Position numbers and translations under genes: made by a program. Below, in pieces: positions 25,082 to 33,158 of a DNA stretch of 64,000 nt. Source of the DNA: Microbacterium terrisoli. Its GTDB lineage: Bacteria > Actinomycetota > Actinomycetes > Actinomycetales > Microbacteriaceae. The notes under the pieces are model-generated. The model saw nothing but the letters and a program-made list of their open reading frames with translations, was not told where the DNA came from and made no database searches. The stretch lies in the NCBI RefSeq assembly GCF_030866805.1, contig NZ_CP133019.1:372001-436000 (forward strand). Direction: 5' to 3'. The first letter of the stretch is position 1. Each line of letters begins with the position of its first letter.

Positions 25082-26257
25082 TCACGCCGCGAGATGCGTC
25101 GCGACGTCGTGCGCGGGTGCCGTGATCTGCGGTGTGCACCACTGCGCGTCGATCCAGCGGTCCGCAGCGTCGGCGCGGGCAAGGCCAGGGAGGTATGCCG
25201 GATTCGCGGTGCGGCGTTCGCGCACGGACTCGTGCAGCACGGCGTCGTCGGGAATGCGGCGACGCAGAGGCATGAGCAGGTTCCACGCCCAGGCGTTGGC
25301 ATGCGTCGGGCCCTGCGTCGCGAACCGGCGCTCCACTGCGCAATAGCGGCGGTAGACGGCCTCGGGCTCGCGGTCGCGCAGCAGCAGCCGGTCGCACACG
25401 CCGTCGAATACCCACTTCAACGCGATCGTGGCCAGTTCGTGGTTCTCGAACGTGCCGCCGACGTCGCAGTGCACGCCGGGGAACCACGCTTCTTCGAATC
25501 CTTCGCGCCGATCGACCGGCAGATAGCGGAACGGGCGCCGTGTCTCGTCGATCGAGACGGCGTGCCTCAGCCGGTTCACGTTCCACAGCGAGCAGGTGTC
25601 GGGCCAGTCGAGGCTGCCCAGACCCGCGAACCAGGCCTCGACGGTGTCCCAGATGCCGAGGTACTCGACGGGGATCGCGTGCACGTCGCGAGCCAGGTCG
25701 TCGCGGGTGGATGCCGCGAAGCCCGCGGTTGCGCCCGAGATCGGCTCGCCTTCGGTGCCCCAGCACAGCGCGTCGGCGAAGGCCTTGGCCTCGCGGGCGC
25801 GGCGGGCGACGGCCTTGCGGGTGCCCGCGGGCTTGACGTACTGCGCGACCGCGTAGTCGACGAGGTGTTCCGAGCCCGCACGCAGCATGCCGGGCCTGGC
25901 CAGCAGCGCGGCCAGTGCGCGAGCCGTGTAGGCACCGCGGCTGAAACCGAAGATGAAGACGCGGTCGCCGGGGTGGTAATGCTCGACGAGCCACCCGTAC
26001 GCGCGGCTGACCTTCGCCCGCATGCCGAATCCGAACGCGAGCCCGCCCAGAAGCGACAGGCCGCGCTCGATTCCGCCGCGCGCGGTGGCCGACGGCAGTG
26101 TTCCCACGCCGGGGTCGTAATACGCGACCTGCATGGTCGGATCGTCGAGGTCGAGCATCATGAACACCTTGGCGGCGTTCGTCGGATGCTCGTCGAGCTC
26201 ATTGCTCGTGCCATCGAGGCAGACGACGATGTTCTTGGGGCTGTACGGCGTGCTCAT
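25082..26257 (-). CDS. DUF2235 (T6SS-phospholipase-like alpha/beta hydrolase) protein
   Basis: 391 residues from the ATG at 26257, with GGGAGG 6 bases upstream. IVVCLDGTSNELDEHPTNAAK opens the domain; the nucleophile elbow is GFSRGAYTAR at 104-113; WDTVEAW and WFPGVHCDVGG follow, the usual DUF2235 order with a likely acid and base. Related to Tle1 phospholipase effectors, but in actinobacteria these proteins are mostly uncharacterised cytoplasmic hydrolases. It stands alone; no secretion signal is seen. Confidence 0.82.
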   Translation of the reverse strand: MSTPYSPKNIVVCLDGTSNELDEHPTNAAKVFMMLDLDDPTMQVAYYDPGVGTLPSATARGGIERGLSLLGGLAFGFGMRAKVSRAYGWLVEHYHPGDRVFIFGFSRGAYTARALAALLARPGMLRAGSEHLVDYAVAQYVKPAGTRKAVARRAREAKAFADALCWGTEGEPISGATAGFAASTRDDLARDVHAIPVEYLGIWDTVEAWFAGLGSLDWPDTCSLWNVNRLRHAVSIDETRRPFRYLPVDRREGFEEAWFPGVHCDVGGTFENHELATIALKWVFDGVCDRLLLRDREPEAVYRRYCAVERRFATQGPTHANAWAWNLLMPLRRRIPDDAVLHESVRERRTANPAYLPGLARADAADRWIDAQWCTPQITAPAHDVATHLAA

Positions 26258-26316
26258 GGGAGACCTCCCTGATGAGGAGAGGTGCGCGGCGCGATCCCTG
26301 ATACCTGCCGGGCCTT

Positions 26317-26357
26317 CGGGCGGGATCAGCCGGGCGGGATCAGCGCGCGGGATCAGC
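26317..26357. repeat. Short tandem repeat at the coaBC stop
   Basis: Two 14-base units CGGGCGGGATCAGC and a third, GCGCGGGATCAGC; the coaBC stop codon lies inside the third unit. Confidence 0.7.
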
Positions 26358-27555
26358 GCGCGGCGACCACCGCGTCCCACACGGCGTCGGCGACCTCGCG
26401 TTTGGTGCCGGATGCCTCGGCCACGACATCTCCGCCGGCGGCCAGCACGACGACGGAGTTGGTCGCGGCCTCGAACCCGGTCTGCCAGCCGACCTCGTTG
26501 ACCACGAGCAGATCGCAGCCCTTGCGCTCGAGCTTGCGCCGCCCGCGTTCGAGCAGTTCGTCGCCGTGCGACGTCTCGGCCGCGAACCCCACGATCGTCT
26601 GGGCGGCCCGTCGCCCGCGCACGAGCGAGGCGAGCACGTCCTCGGTCTCGACGAGATCGAGCGTGCGGCCGGGTCGTTCGGCGGCTTCCTTCGTCAGCTT
26701 GGCATCCGAGGTGGACGCCGGGCGATAGTCGGCGACCGCGGCGGCCATGACGACCGCATCGGCGTCGGCTGCGGCATCCGTCATCGCCGTCTTCAGCTCG
26801 GCGGCGGTGCTCGCGCGCACCACGGTGATGTGCGGGTGAGATGCCTCGGCCAGCACTCCGTCGTCGACGTGCGCGGCGACCAGCACGACGTCGGCGCCAC
26901 GCTCGGCTGCGGCACGGGCAAGCGCTGCGCCCTGCCGGCCGCTGGAACGATTGCCGATGAAGCGGACCGGGTCGATCGGCTCACGGGTGCCGCCGGTGGA
27001 GATCGCCACGTGCAGGCCGGCAAGATCGTGCGGGCGGCAGATCGCGAGCGCGCGGGCGACGATGTCGTCGGGCTCGAGCATGCGCCCCGGTCCCGAATCG
27101 CCGCCGGTCAACTCGCCGTCGGCGGGACCTGCCACGTGCACTCCGCGTGCGGCGAGCGTCGCGATGTTCTGCCGCGTCGCCGGATGCCGCCACATCTCGG
27201 TGTGCATGGCGGGGGCGACCACGACCGGCGCGGTGGTGGCCAGCAGGGTCGTGCCCAGCAGGTCGTCGGCCAGGCCCGCGGCCATCTTCGCGAGTGTGTT
27301 CGCCGTCGCCGGGGCGATGAGCACGAGGTCGGCCGCCTGCCCGAGCGCGACGTGGCGCACACGCGGGACGTCGTCGTGCACGCTGGTGGTGACCGGGTTG
27401 CGGCTCGTGGCCTCCCACGTGGGAAGCCCGACGAAGCGCAGCGCATCGTCGGTGGGGACCACGTGCACGTCGTGGCCTGCCTTCACGAGCAGCCGTACGA
27501 TGTTGACGGCCTTGTAGGCTGCGATTCCGCCGGTGACGCCCACGACGATGAACAT
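26353..27555 (-). CDS. coaBC: Bifunctional phosphopantothenoylcysteine decarboxylase / phosphopantothenate-cysteine ligase
   Basis: 400 residues from the ATG at 27555 (AGGA 7 bases upstream). The CoaC flavoprotein half is about 1-185 (VTGGIAAYKAVNIVRLL, LIAPATANTLAKMAAGLADDLL, APAMHTEMW). The CoaB ligase half follows (HVAISTGGTREPIDPVRFIGNRSSGRQG, AAVADYRP, VGFAAET). Together they make 4'-phosphopantetheine from phosphopantothenate, downstream of the panB/panC step at the left edge. The loop that reads ACGD in E. coli, with the catalytic Cys, reads LTGGDSGPGRM here, an actinobacterial-looking variant. Confidence 0.95.
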   Translation of the reverse strand: MFIVVGVTGGIAAYKAVNIVRLLVKAGHDVHVVPTDDALRFVGLPTWEATSRNPVTTSVHDDVPRVRHVALGQAADLVLIAPATANTLAKMAAGLADDLLGTTLLATTAPVVVAPAMHTEMWRHPATRQNIATLAARGVHVAGPADGELTGGDSGPGRMLEPDDIVARALAICRPHDLAGLHVAISTGGTREPIDPVRFIGNRSSGRQGAALARAAAERGADVVLVAAHVDDGVLAEASHPHITVVRASTAAELKTAMTDAAADADAVVMAAAVADYRPASTSDAKLTKEAAERPGRTLDLVETEDVLASLVRGRRAAQTIVGFAAETSHGDELLERGRRKLERKGCDLLVVNEVGWQTGFEAATNSVVVLAAGGDVVAEASGTKREVADAVWDAVVAAR

Positions 27556-27600
27556 GGTCCGATCCTGCCACCGATCGCCGAGACGCATGAGGGAGGGCCC

Positions 27601-28401
27601 GTGTGCACCGTGATCCTGCGCGTGCCGGAGACCGCCGGCGACCCGGTGCGCATGCTTGCGGTGCGCGATGAGGACCCTGACCGCCCGTGGCAGCCGCTGG
27701 GGGAGTGGTGGCCGTCGCAGCCCGGCGTCGTCGGTGTGCGCGATCTGCGCGCCGGCGGTGCGTGGCTGGCGGCGGATGCCTCGGCCCGCCGCCTCGCTGT
27801 GCTGCTGAACCGGCACAGCCCCGAGGTGCCTGAGGGGGTGACGCCGGTCTCGCGCGGCAGTGTGGCACTGGATGCCGTGGCCGGCCGCGCCGTGCAGCCC
27901 ACGCAGGCGATGCCGGGCTTCAACCTCGTCGACATCCGGCCCGACGGCGTGCGGGTGATCACCTGGGACGGAACCTCCCGTGAGGAACTGCTCGTGCCGC
28001 CGGGCACGCACATGATCGCGCACCACGACCTGAACGATCCGCGCACGGCCCGGATCGTGGCCTGGCACGATGCGTTCGCGGGCGCCTCGACCGAAGACGC
28101 CTCGGCCGAAGACGCCTCGGCCGACGCCGTCTCAGTGGAAGGCGGTGCCCACCCCACGATCGGCGGCGTGGGTGCGGCATCCTGGGCCCGTCCGTGGCTC
28201 GAGATCCTCGCCCGCAGCGCAGAGCTCGACCCGGCCGACGAGCGGGCGATCATCCGCGACAACCGGCCTGCGGGCTGGCCGACCCAGTCGCTGCTGATGT
28301 GCGTGGCCTCGGTCACCGCCGACGACCTCGAGGTCGAGTACGGCGCCTTCGCGCACCCCGGCCGCTGGAACCCGGTCGACCTCGTACCGCCGATCACCTG
28401 A
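27601..28401 (+). CDS. NRDE (TANGO2-like) family protein
   Basis: 266 residues from GTG at 27601, with GAGGGAGGG upstream. The mature sequence starts Met-Cys2, as in NRDE/TANGO2 proteins, whose Cys2 is thought to be an Ntn-type nucleophile. The NRDE motif itself is changed to VRDED. GGAWLAADASARRLAVLLNRH and GFNLVDIRPDGVRVITWDG follow. An acidic repeat (28084-28128) inserts three ED-AS units. Cytoplasmic; function unknown. Divergent from coaBC. Confidence 0.75.
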   Translation: MCTVILRVPETAGDPVRMLAVRDEDPDRPWQPLGEWWPSQPGVVGVRDLRAGGAWLAADASARRLAVLLNRHSPEVPEGVTPVSRGSVALDAVAGRAVQPTQAMPGFNLVDIRPDGVRVITWDGTSREELLVPPGTHMIAHHDLNDPRTARIVAWHDAFAGASTEDASAEDASADAVSVEGGAHPTIGGVGAASWARPWLEILARSAELDPADERAIIRDNRPAGWPTQSLLMCVASVTADDLEVEYGAFAHPGRWNPVDLVPPIT

Positions 28402-28494
28402 CCCCGCGGCCGTGTGCCCCTCCGCCCACTGAAAGCTGTAGCTCTGCACAGACCCGCTCGATCGGTCGGGTCGCGAAAGCTGTAGCTTCCTGGC

Positions 28495-28565
28495 GATGCG
28501 CCCGGCTTTTTTCTGGCGCTGCACGTCCGGCTCATGCGCCACGAAAACACGGGCGCATGAGCGGG
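28495..28565. repeat. Dispersed hairpin element, copy A
   Basis: Starts GATGCGCCCGGC, runs through a T-rich stretch and CGCTGCA, and ends in a hairpin CTCATGCGCC/GGCGCATGAG with an 11-base loop. It matches copy B at 31098 in layout and in much of its sequence. Two copies of GAAAGCTGTAGCT (28431 and 28475) lie just upstream. Confidence 0.7.
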
Positions 28566-28578
28566 ATAACATCGCGGG

Positions 28579-28941
28579 ATGATCCTTCCCGCGAGCCGAG
28601 CGAGCGCCGAGCACTATGTCTGGGGCGAGGTGAGTGAGGGCTGGCGGCTCGCCGACGAACCCGGCCTGTCCGTCATCGAAGAGCAGGTCCCTGCCGGCGG
28701 CGGCGAGACATGGCATGTCCATCGTGACGCGCGCCAGTTCTTCTATGTTCTCGAGGGCCGCGCCGTGATGTGCACGGGCGACGGAGACGTGGAACTCGCC
28801 GCCGGCGAGGGTGTGACGATCATGCCGGGCACGGTGCATCGCTTCACGAATCAGAGCGACGCTCACGTCCGCTTTCTGGTCATCAGCGCGCCGACGACTC
28901 GTGGCGATCGCGTCGAGGTCGATCCGCCTGCCGCGCGGTGA
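28579..28941 (+). CDS. Single-domain cupin protein
   Basis: 120 residues. Cupin motif 1 is WHVHRDARQFFYVLEG with His46, His48 and Gln53, and motif 2 is PGTVHRF with His87, so a metal site is likely. The family ranges from sugar-binding proteins to small dioxygenases, and no substrate can be read. TAACAT followed by 6 bases and ATG suggests a leaderless start just after the hairpin element. Confidence 0.82.
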   Translation: MILPASRASAEHYVWGEVSEGWRLADEPGLSVIEEQVPAGGGETWHVHRDARQFFYVLEGRAVMCTGDGDVELAAGEGVTIMPGTVHRFTNQSDAHVRFLVISAPTTRGDRVEVDPPAAR

Positions 28942-28995
28942 GGGATCGCTGCGGGCACGTGCTCACAGTCGTGACCGCACGCGGCCAGGCCTGGA

Positions 28996-29178
28996 TCAGT
29001 CCGGCGTGATCAGGCGGACCGTCGGGTAGTACGTCGCAGGGCGGGCTCGATCGCATGCCAACAGCGGCATGCCGCCCACGGCGGCGTGCGCGCCGATGGA
29101 GAAGTCCGGCAGCGGCGTCGGCCCTGTGCCGCCGCGCCTGCGCTCCTTCAGGTACGCCTTGCCTGCGGGCGGGCCCAA
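28996..29178 (-). pseudogene. Remnant of a PIN-domain (VapC) toxin, C-terminal part
   Basis: Up to 60 codons resembling the end of VapC toxins: GKAYLKERRRGGTGPTPLPD, then DFSIGAHAAVGGMPLLACD and TYYPTVRLITP. These carry the last two acidic residues of the PIN active site. The first half of the domain, with the first Asp, is missing; upstream sequence belongs to the gamma-glutamyltransferase-like gene. No antitoxin is next to it. Confidence 0.65.
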
Positions 29179-29182
29179 GGCC

Positions 29183-30987
29183 TCACCGCCCGCACGCGTA
29201 TCCCTGCATGCCGCGCGGATTGGCGCCCGCCCGCATGATGCCGGTGTGCGGGTCGCGGGTGACCGCGCACAACCGACCCAGCGTCCACGGCCCTGTCACG
29301 GTGAGCCGGTGGCCGCGTGCCCGCAGGTCGGTCTGCGCGAGTGGCGAGACGCGGTCTTCGACGATCAACGATGCCGGCTCGAACGTCCGGGGATAGAACG
29401 ACGCCGGAAGACTCGCCGTGTGCCAGGCTGGCCCGTCGATGGCTTCTTGCAGACTCTGCCCGCCCACGAGGTGACGCAGCAGCAGGATCAGCTGCCATTG
29501 CTCCTGCTGGTCGCCGCCCGGCGACCCGCACGCGAGGATCGGCCCGCCGTCGCGCAGCACCATGGTCGGACTCAGCGTCGTGCGCGGGCGCCTGCCCGGG
29601 ACGAGCGAACTCGGCAGGCCTTCTTCGAGCCAGAGCATCTGCAGTCGGCTGCCGAGCGGGAACCCCAGTCGGGGAATCGTGGGCGAACTCTGCAGCCACC
29701 CGCCGCTCGGCGTGGCAGAGATCATGTTGCCCCAGCGATCGACGACGTCGACGTGACAGGTGTCGCCCTTCGTGACCCCGTCTGCGCCGATCGTGGGCTC
29801 ACCCAGTGACGGGTTCAGCGGTGCACCCGCTGCTGCTGCCCCTGCCTTCAGCTCCGCGATGACGTGGGCCGACAGCACCGGCTCGCGTCCTTCGGGACTG
29901 CCGGGACGCAGTTGGGATGAGGCATCCTGACCGATCAGTCGTGCGCGCGTCATCGCATACGCGGGAGACAGCAGCGTGTCGAGCGGCACGTCGTCCGTAT
30001 CGCCGTACCAGGCCTCACGGTCTGCGAAGGCGAGCTTCACGCACTCGGTCGCGACATGGATCCCCGCGGCTGAATCAAGATCGAGATCGTGCGGGTCGCC
30101 CAGTGCGTTCAGCAGCCGCAGGGTCTGAAGCAGCACAGGCCCCTGCCCCCACGCATGGGTCTTGGCGACGGTCATCCCCTGCCAGTCGATGGTCGCCGGC
30201 TCTTCCCGGTGGCTTGGTATGACGCGACGTCGTCACCGGTGATCACGCCAGGATGCTGTTCGCTGCTCGAGTCACGCAGGGCCCGGCGCGCGAACTCGTC
30301 GATGGCATCGGCGACGAACCCGTGGCTCCACGCACGCCTGGCCGCGTCGATCTTGGCCTCACGATCCCCGGACGCCGCTTTCGACTCGTCGACCAGGCGT
30401 TGCAGGGTGTCGGCGTATGCGGGGTTGCGCATGAGCGTTCCGGGTTGCGGCGCTGTTCCATCCCGCAGCCACTGCTGCGCGGATGTGGGCCAGTCCTGCT
30501 CGAAAAGCTGCCGCACACTCTCCACTGTCGTGGTGACACGCTCCAGCACCGGCGTGCCGGTGTTCGCATACGCGATGGCCGGTGCCAGCACATCCTCGAG
30601 CGTGGACGTGCCGTAGTCGCGTAGGAGCAGCAGCCACGCATCGACAGCACCGGGCACGGCGGCGGCGAGCAGACCGGCGCCGGGGATCATCCCGAACCCC
30701 AGCGACCGGTAGTGGTCGATCGTCGCCTTCTGCGGAGCCGGCCCCTGACCTGCCAGCACGCGCGGTCGGCCATCGCGCGCGGCCCAGATGATCGCCGGCA
30801 CCTCGCCGCCCGGCCCGTTCAGGTGCGGCTCGCACACGTGGAGCGTGAACCCCGCGGCCACCGCGGCGTCGAACGCGTTGCCGCCCCGCTCGAGCACTCC
30901 CATGGCGACCTGGGATGCGATCCAGTGGGTGGATGAGACCATCCCGAACGTGCCCTCGAGGGTGGGGCGGGTCGTGAACGCGGCCAT
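29183..30987 (-). pseudogene. Gamma-glutamyltransferase/acylase-family gene with a frameshift
   Basis: Two frames together give one GGT-like protein. The first (30987 down to 30172) runs from MAAFTTRPTLEGTFGMVSS through GGNAFDAAVAAGFTLHVCEPHLNGPGGE to VITGDDVASYQAT. The second continues with EEPATIDWQGMTVAKTHAWGQGPVLLQTL and ends at 29183. The join is near 30204-30209, where one base appears to be missing in the GCCACCGGGAAGAG context. The processing Thr region reads GDTCHVDVVDRWGNMISATPS, so it is of the GGT/cephalosporin-acylase-like type. Real mutation and sequencing error cannot be separated here. A coupled two-gene reading (ATGA at 30172-30175) is possible but leaves conserved sequence before the second ATG untranslated. 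Confidence 0.75.
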
Positions 30988-31097
30988 TGCGTCCTCTCCA
31001 TGGATCGTCGTGGGTGTCCTACGAGTATTGCCCGGATGCCGCATCGCGCGGACGCCGCATCGAGCAGAGGTCGCATCGAATGCTGCAGCATCCTGCT

Positions 31098-31170
31098 GAT
31101 GCGCCCGCCTTTTACCCAGCGCTGCAGTTCGCCGCTAATGCGCCAGCGAAAGACTGGCGCATTAGCGGAG
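31098..31170. repeat. Dispersed hairpin element, copy B
   Basis: Starts GATGCGCCCGCC, passes through CGCTGCA, and ends in a perfect 15-bp stem CCGCTAATGCGCCAG / CTGGCGCATTAGCGG with a 7-base loop (31132-31168). Same layout as copy A at 28495. It lies between the ggt-like gene and the TM2 gene. Confidence 0.75.
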
Positions 31171-31218
31171 ACGTATAGCGCGAGCCGTCAGCGCCGACCC
31201 GCCGGGCAGAGGCGCCGG

Positions 31219-32295
31219 CTATTCGGCCTTCAACGTCCACGCCCCGTCGGCCTGCACCGTCAGGATCGACGGCCCAGACGACATGGGCACGGTCCCCGAG
31301 TACTTTCCGATCTCGTTGATCAGCAGCCCCATGCTGAAGGTCTGGTCGCTCTCTTCGTAGACCACGAAGTTCTGCGTCCCACGGTGTGTGGCCGTCAGCG
31401 CCGCCGCGTCGCCGTTGTAGAGCATCACCGTGTCGCCGGTACCCTTCGCCGACCCGGTGAACGCCTTCGCCGACGAGAACGGCGCGATCGTGATCGTCCA
31501 GGCGCCATCAGCCGTGACCTGAAGGCGAACGCCGTCGCCCAGCGACATCAGACCCCATGCCGTCGTCCCCGAGTACCGGCCGATCGTGTTCACGAGCAGC
31601 TCACCGGTCGACTGGTTCGAGGCATCCAGCACGGCGATCGCGAAGTTGCGCTGCCCCTTGTGCGTTGCGGTGACCATTCCACCGGTCACGCCCTTGGGCA
31701 GGGTGATGACTGTGTCGCCGTGTCCTGACTTCTTGATGCTCTTGAACGCGCCGAACGTGTCGTTCGCCCAGCCCGCAGCGAGGTTGACAGGTGCGGCGGG
31801 CTCGACCGGCTCGACCGCGGCGGGGGTGGATGCCTCGGCCGACGGTGCTGCCTTCACCGGTGCGCTCGCTTCCTGCGATGGCTGTGACACCGCGCCACCA
31901 GAAGTCACCGGTTCGAGTGCCGGCGCGTTCGACGAGGCGTTCGCGCCGTTGATCGATCCGATCACGATGCTCAGCACCACGAGTGCGCCGGTGACGATCC
32001 AGGCGATCTTCTTGTGGGCGTCGTAGCCGACGAGCCGGCGCCCGGCCCGGTCACGCATCGCGCCGGTCAGGATCAGCACCAGGTCGACGAGCCACCAGAT
32101 GCCGAGGCCGCCAAGCGTGATGAGTTTCAGGATGCCGGTGCCGACCTTGCCGAGATAGAACCGGTCGACGCCCAGCGCGCCGAGAAAGTACGAGAGCAGC
32201 CACGCGGCGAGGAACAGCTTGCCGTCGGTCGACGGGGCAGCTGTCGGAGCGGCGGGCGGTGCCGGCTGGGGTGCGTAGGGGGCGGGAGTGGTCAT
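31219..32295 (-). CDS. TM2-domain membrane protein with duplicated extracytoplasmic domain
   Basis: 358 residues. A Pro/Ala-rich start, then a TM2 domain at about 25-105 ([40 protein letters not shown]) and a third hydrophobic helix ([17 protein letters not shown]). After a Pro/Ala/Glu linker come two similar beta-rich units of about 85-95 residues, each with GDTV, ATH(K/R)G(Q/T)(R/Q)NF, (I/L)(N)xIG(R/K)YSGT and a closing (V/Q)ADGAWT. They probably face outside the membrane. AAAGGA lies before the ATG. Function unknown. Confidence 0.75.
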   Translation of the reverse strand: MTTPAPYAPQPAPPAAPTAAPSTDGKLFLAAWLLSYFLGALGVDRFYLGKVGTGILKLITLGGLGIWWLVDLVLILTGAMRDRAGRRLVGYDAHKKIAWIVTGALVVLSIVIGSINGANASSNAPALEPVTSGGAVSQPSQEASAPVKAAPSAEASTPAAVEPVEPAAPVNLAAGWANDTFGAFKSIKKSGHGDTVITLPKGVTGGMVTATHKGQRNFAIAVLDASNQSTGELLVNTIGRYSGTTAWGLMSLGDGVRLQVTADGAWTITIAPFSSAKAFTGSAKGTGDTVMLYNGDAAALTATHRGTQNFVVYEESDQTFSMGLLINEIGKYSGTVPMSSGPSILTVQADGAWTLKAE

Positions 32296-32324
32296 GATGT
32301 TTCCTTTCGATGGGGGTGCGCCGG

Positions 32325-32960
32325 CTACAGCGCGAGATACGAACCCAGGGCGCTCATGTAGAGGGTTGTCGTGGAGTCCGGCACGGTGTAGACCTCGACG
32401 CCGGTGAACTTCTGGCCCTTGTAGAGGGAGGGCGACCCTGACAGGGACTCCTCGTCGGTGACGACGCTCGCTGACTGGTAGAGGTTGCCGTCCTGGTCGG
32501 CGACCTGCCAGTCGAACATCTCGACGCCGGGGTCGACAGCCTCGCTGCTCAGGCCGGTGAAGGTGGCCTTGACGATGACGTAGTGGTAGCCGTGCGGCGG
32601 CCGGTCGTTGAACTGATTGGCGGCGGCGATCTTCTTGTCGCCATCGGCGGCCACGAGGGTGAACGTGACGGTGTAGTAGTCCTCGTCGTTCTGCGAGATC
32701 GTGGCGGTGTACCCCGCAGGGAAGGGATTCTCGAGGGAGCCCGCCTCAGGCGTCGACGGCTCTGGATCTGCCGACTCCGGATCTGTCGGCTCTGGGTCTG
32801 CCGGCTCGGTGGTCGCGTCGGGACCGTACCCGTCGGGATAGACCACGTTCGGTGCGTCGGATGCGGTGTGATCGGGACTGGATACCGCCGACACCGCGCC
32901 GCAGCCCGTGAGGGTGGTCGCCACGACCAGTGCGATGCCGAGGGCGATGATGCGCTTCAT
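32325..32960 (-). CDS. Lipoprotein of unknown function with acidic Pro repeats
   Basis: 211 residues. The signal peptide ends in a lipobox LTGC with lipidated Cys20. A linker of five-residue units ([20 protein letters not shown]) leads to a beta-rich domain of DUF4352 style ([39 protein letters not shown]). It lies 29 bases upstream of the TM2 gene on the same strand and probably forms a transcription unit with it. Confidence 0.7.
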   Translation of the reverse strand: MKRIIALGIALVVATTLTGCGAVSAVSSPDHTASDAPNVVYPDGYGPDATTEPADPEPTDPESADPEPSTPEAGSLENPFPAGYTATISQNDEDYYTVTFTLVAADGDKKIAAANQFNDRPPHGYHYVIVKATFTGLSSEAVDPGVEMFDWQVADQDGNLYQSASVVTDEESLSGSPSLYKGQKFTGVEVYTVPDSTTTLYMSALGSYLAL

Positions 32961-33093
32961 GATGATTCCCCGTTCTATTGCTGTGTGAGTGGGCGAGCGG
33001 GCGGCGACTCCCCAGTCCCCCCTGCCGCCCGCTCTGACGGCGCGCCGTCGAATGTGAAGGTAGAAGTTTCAGCACCAACCGGTGCAGATGACA

Positions 33094-33113
33094 CCGATAA
33101 GCCCTCTTATCGG
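33094..33113. promoter_or_regulatory. Palindrome CCGATAAG-CCCT-CTTATCGG before the R-M locus
   Basis: Perfect 8-base arms, 46 bases before the start of the HTH protein at 33159. A smaller GCACC-AACC-GGTGC lies at 33072-33085. The site is placed to act as an operator, perhaps for the HTH protein itself. Confidence 0.55.
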
Positions 33114-33158
33114 GCCTCGCACTTGTGGGCTGTCGGAGGCCGGCGCTACGTTCGGTCC

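Noticed and set aside
29183..31044. Two separate overlapping genes (ATGA at 30172-30175) instead of a broken ggt
   Set aside because: Conserved GGT sequence continues upstream of the second ATG in its own frame, so a single ancestral gene with a frameshift explains the data better.
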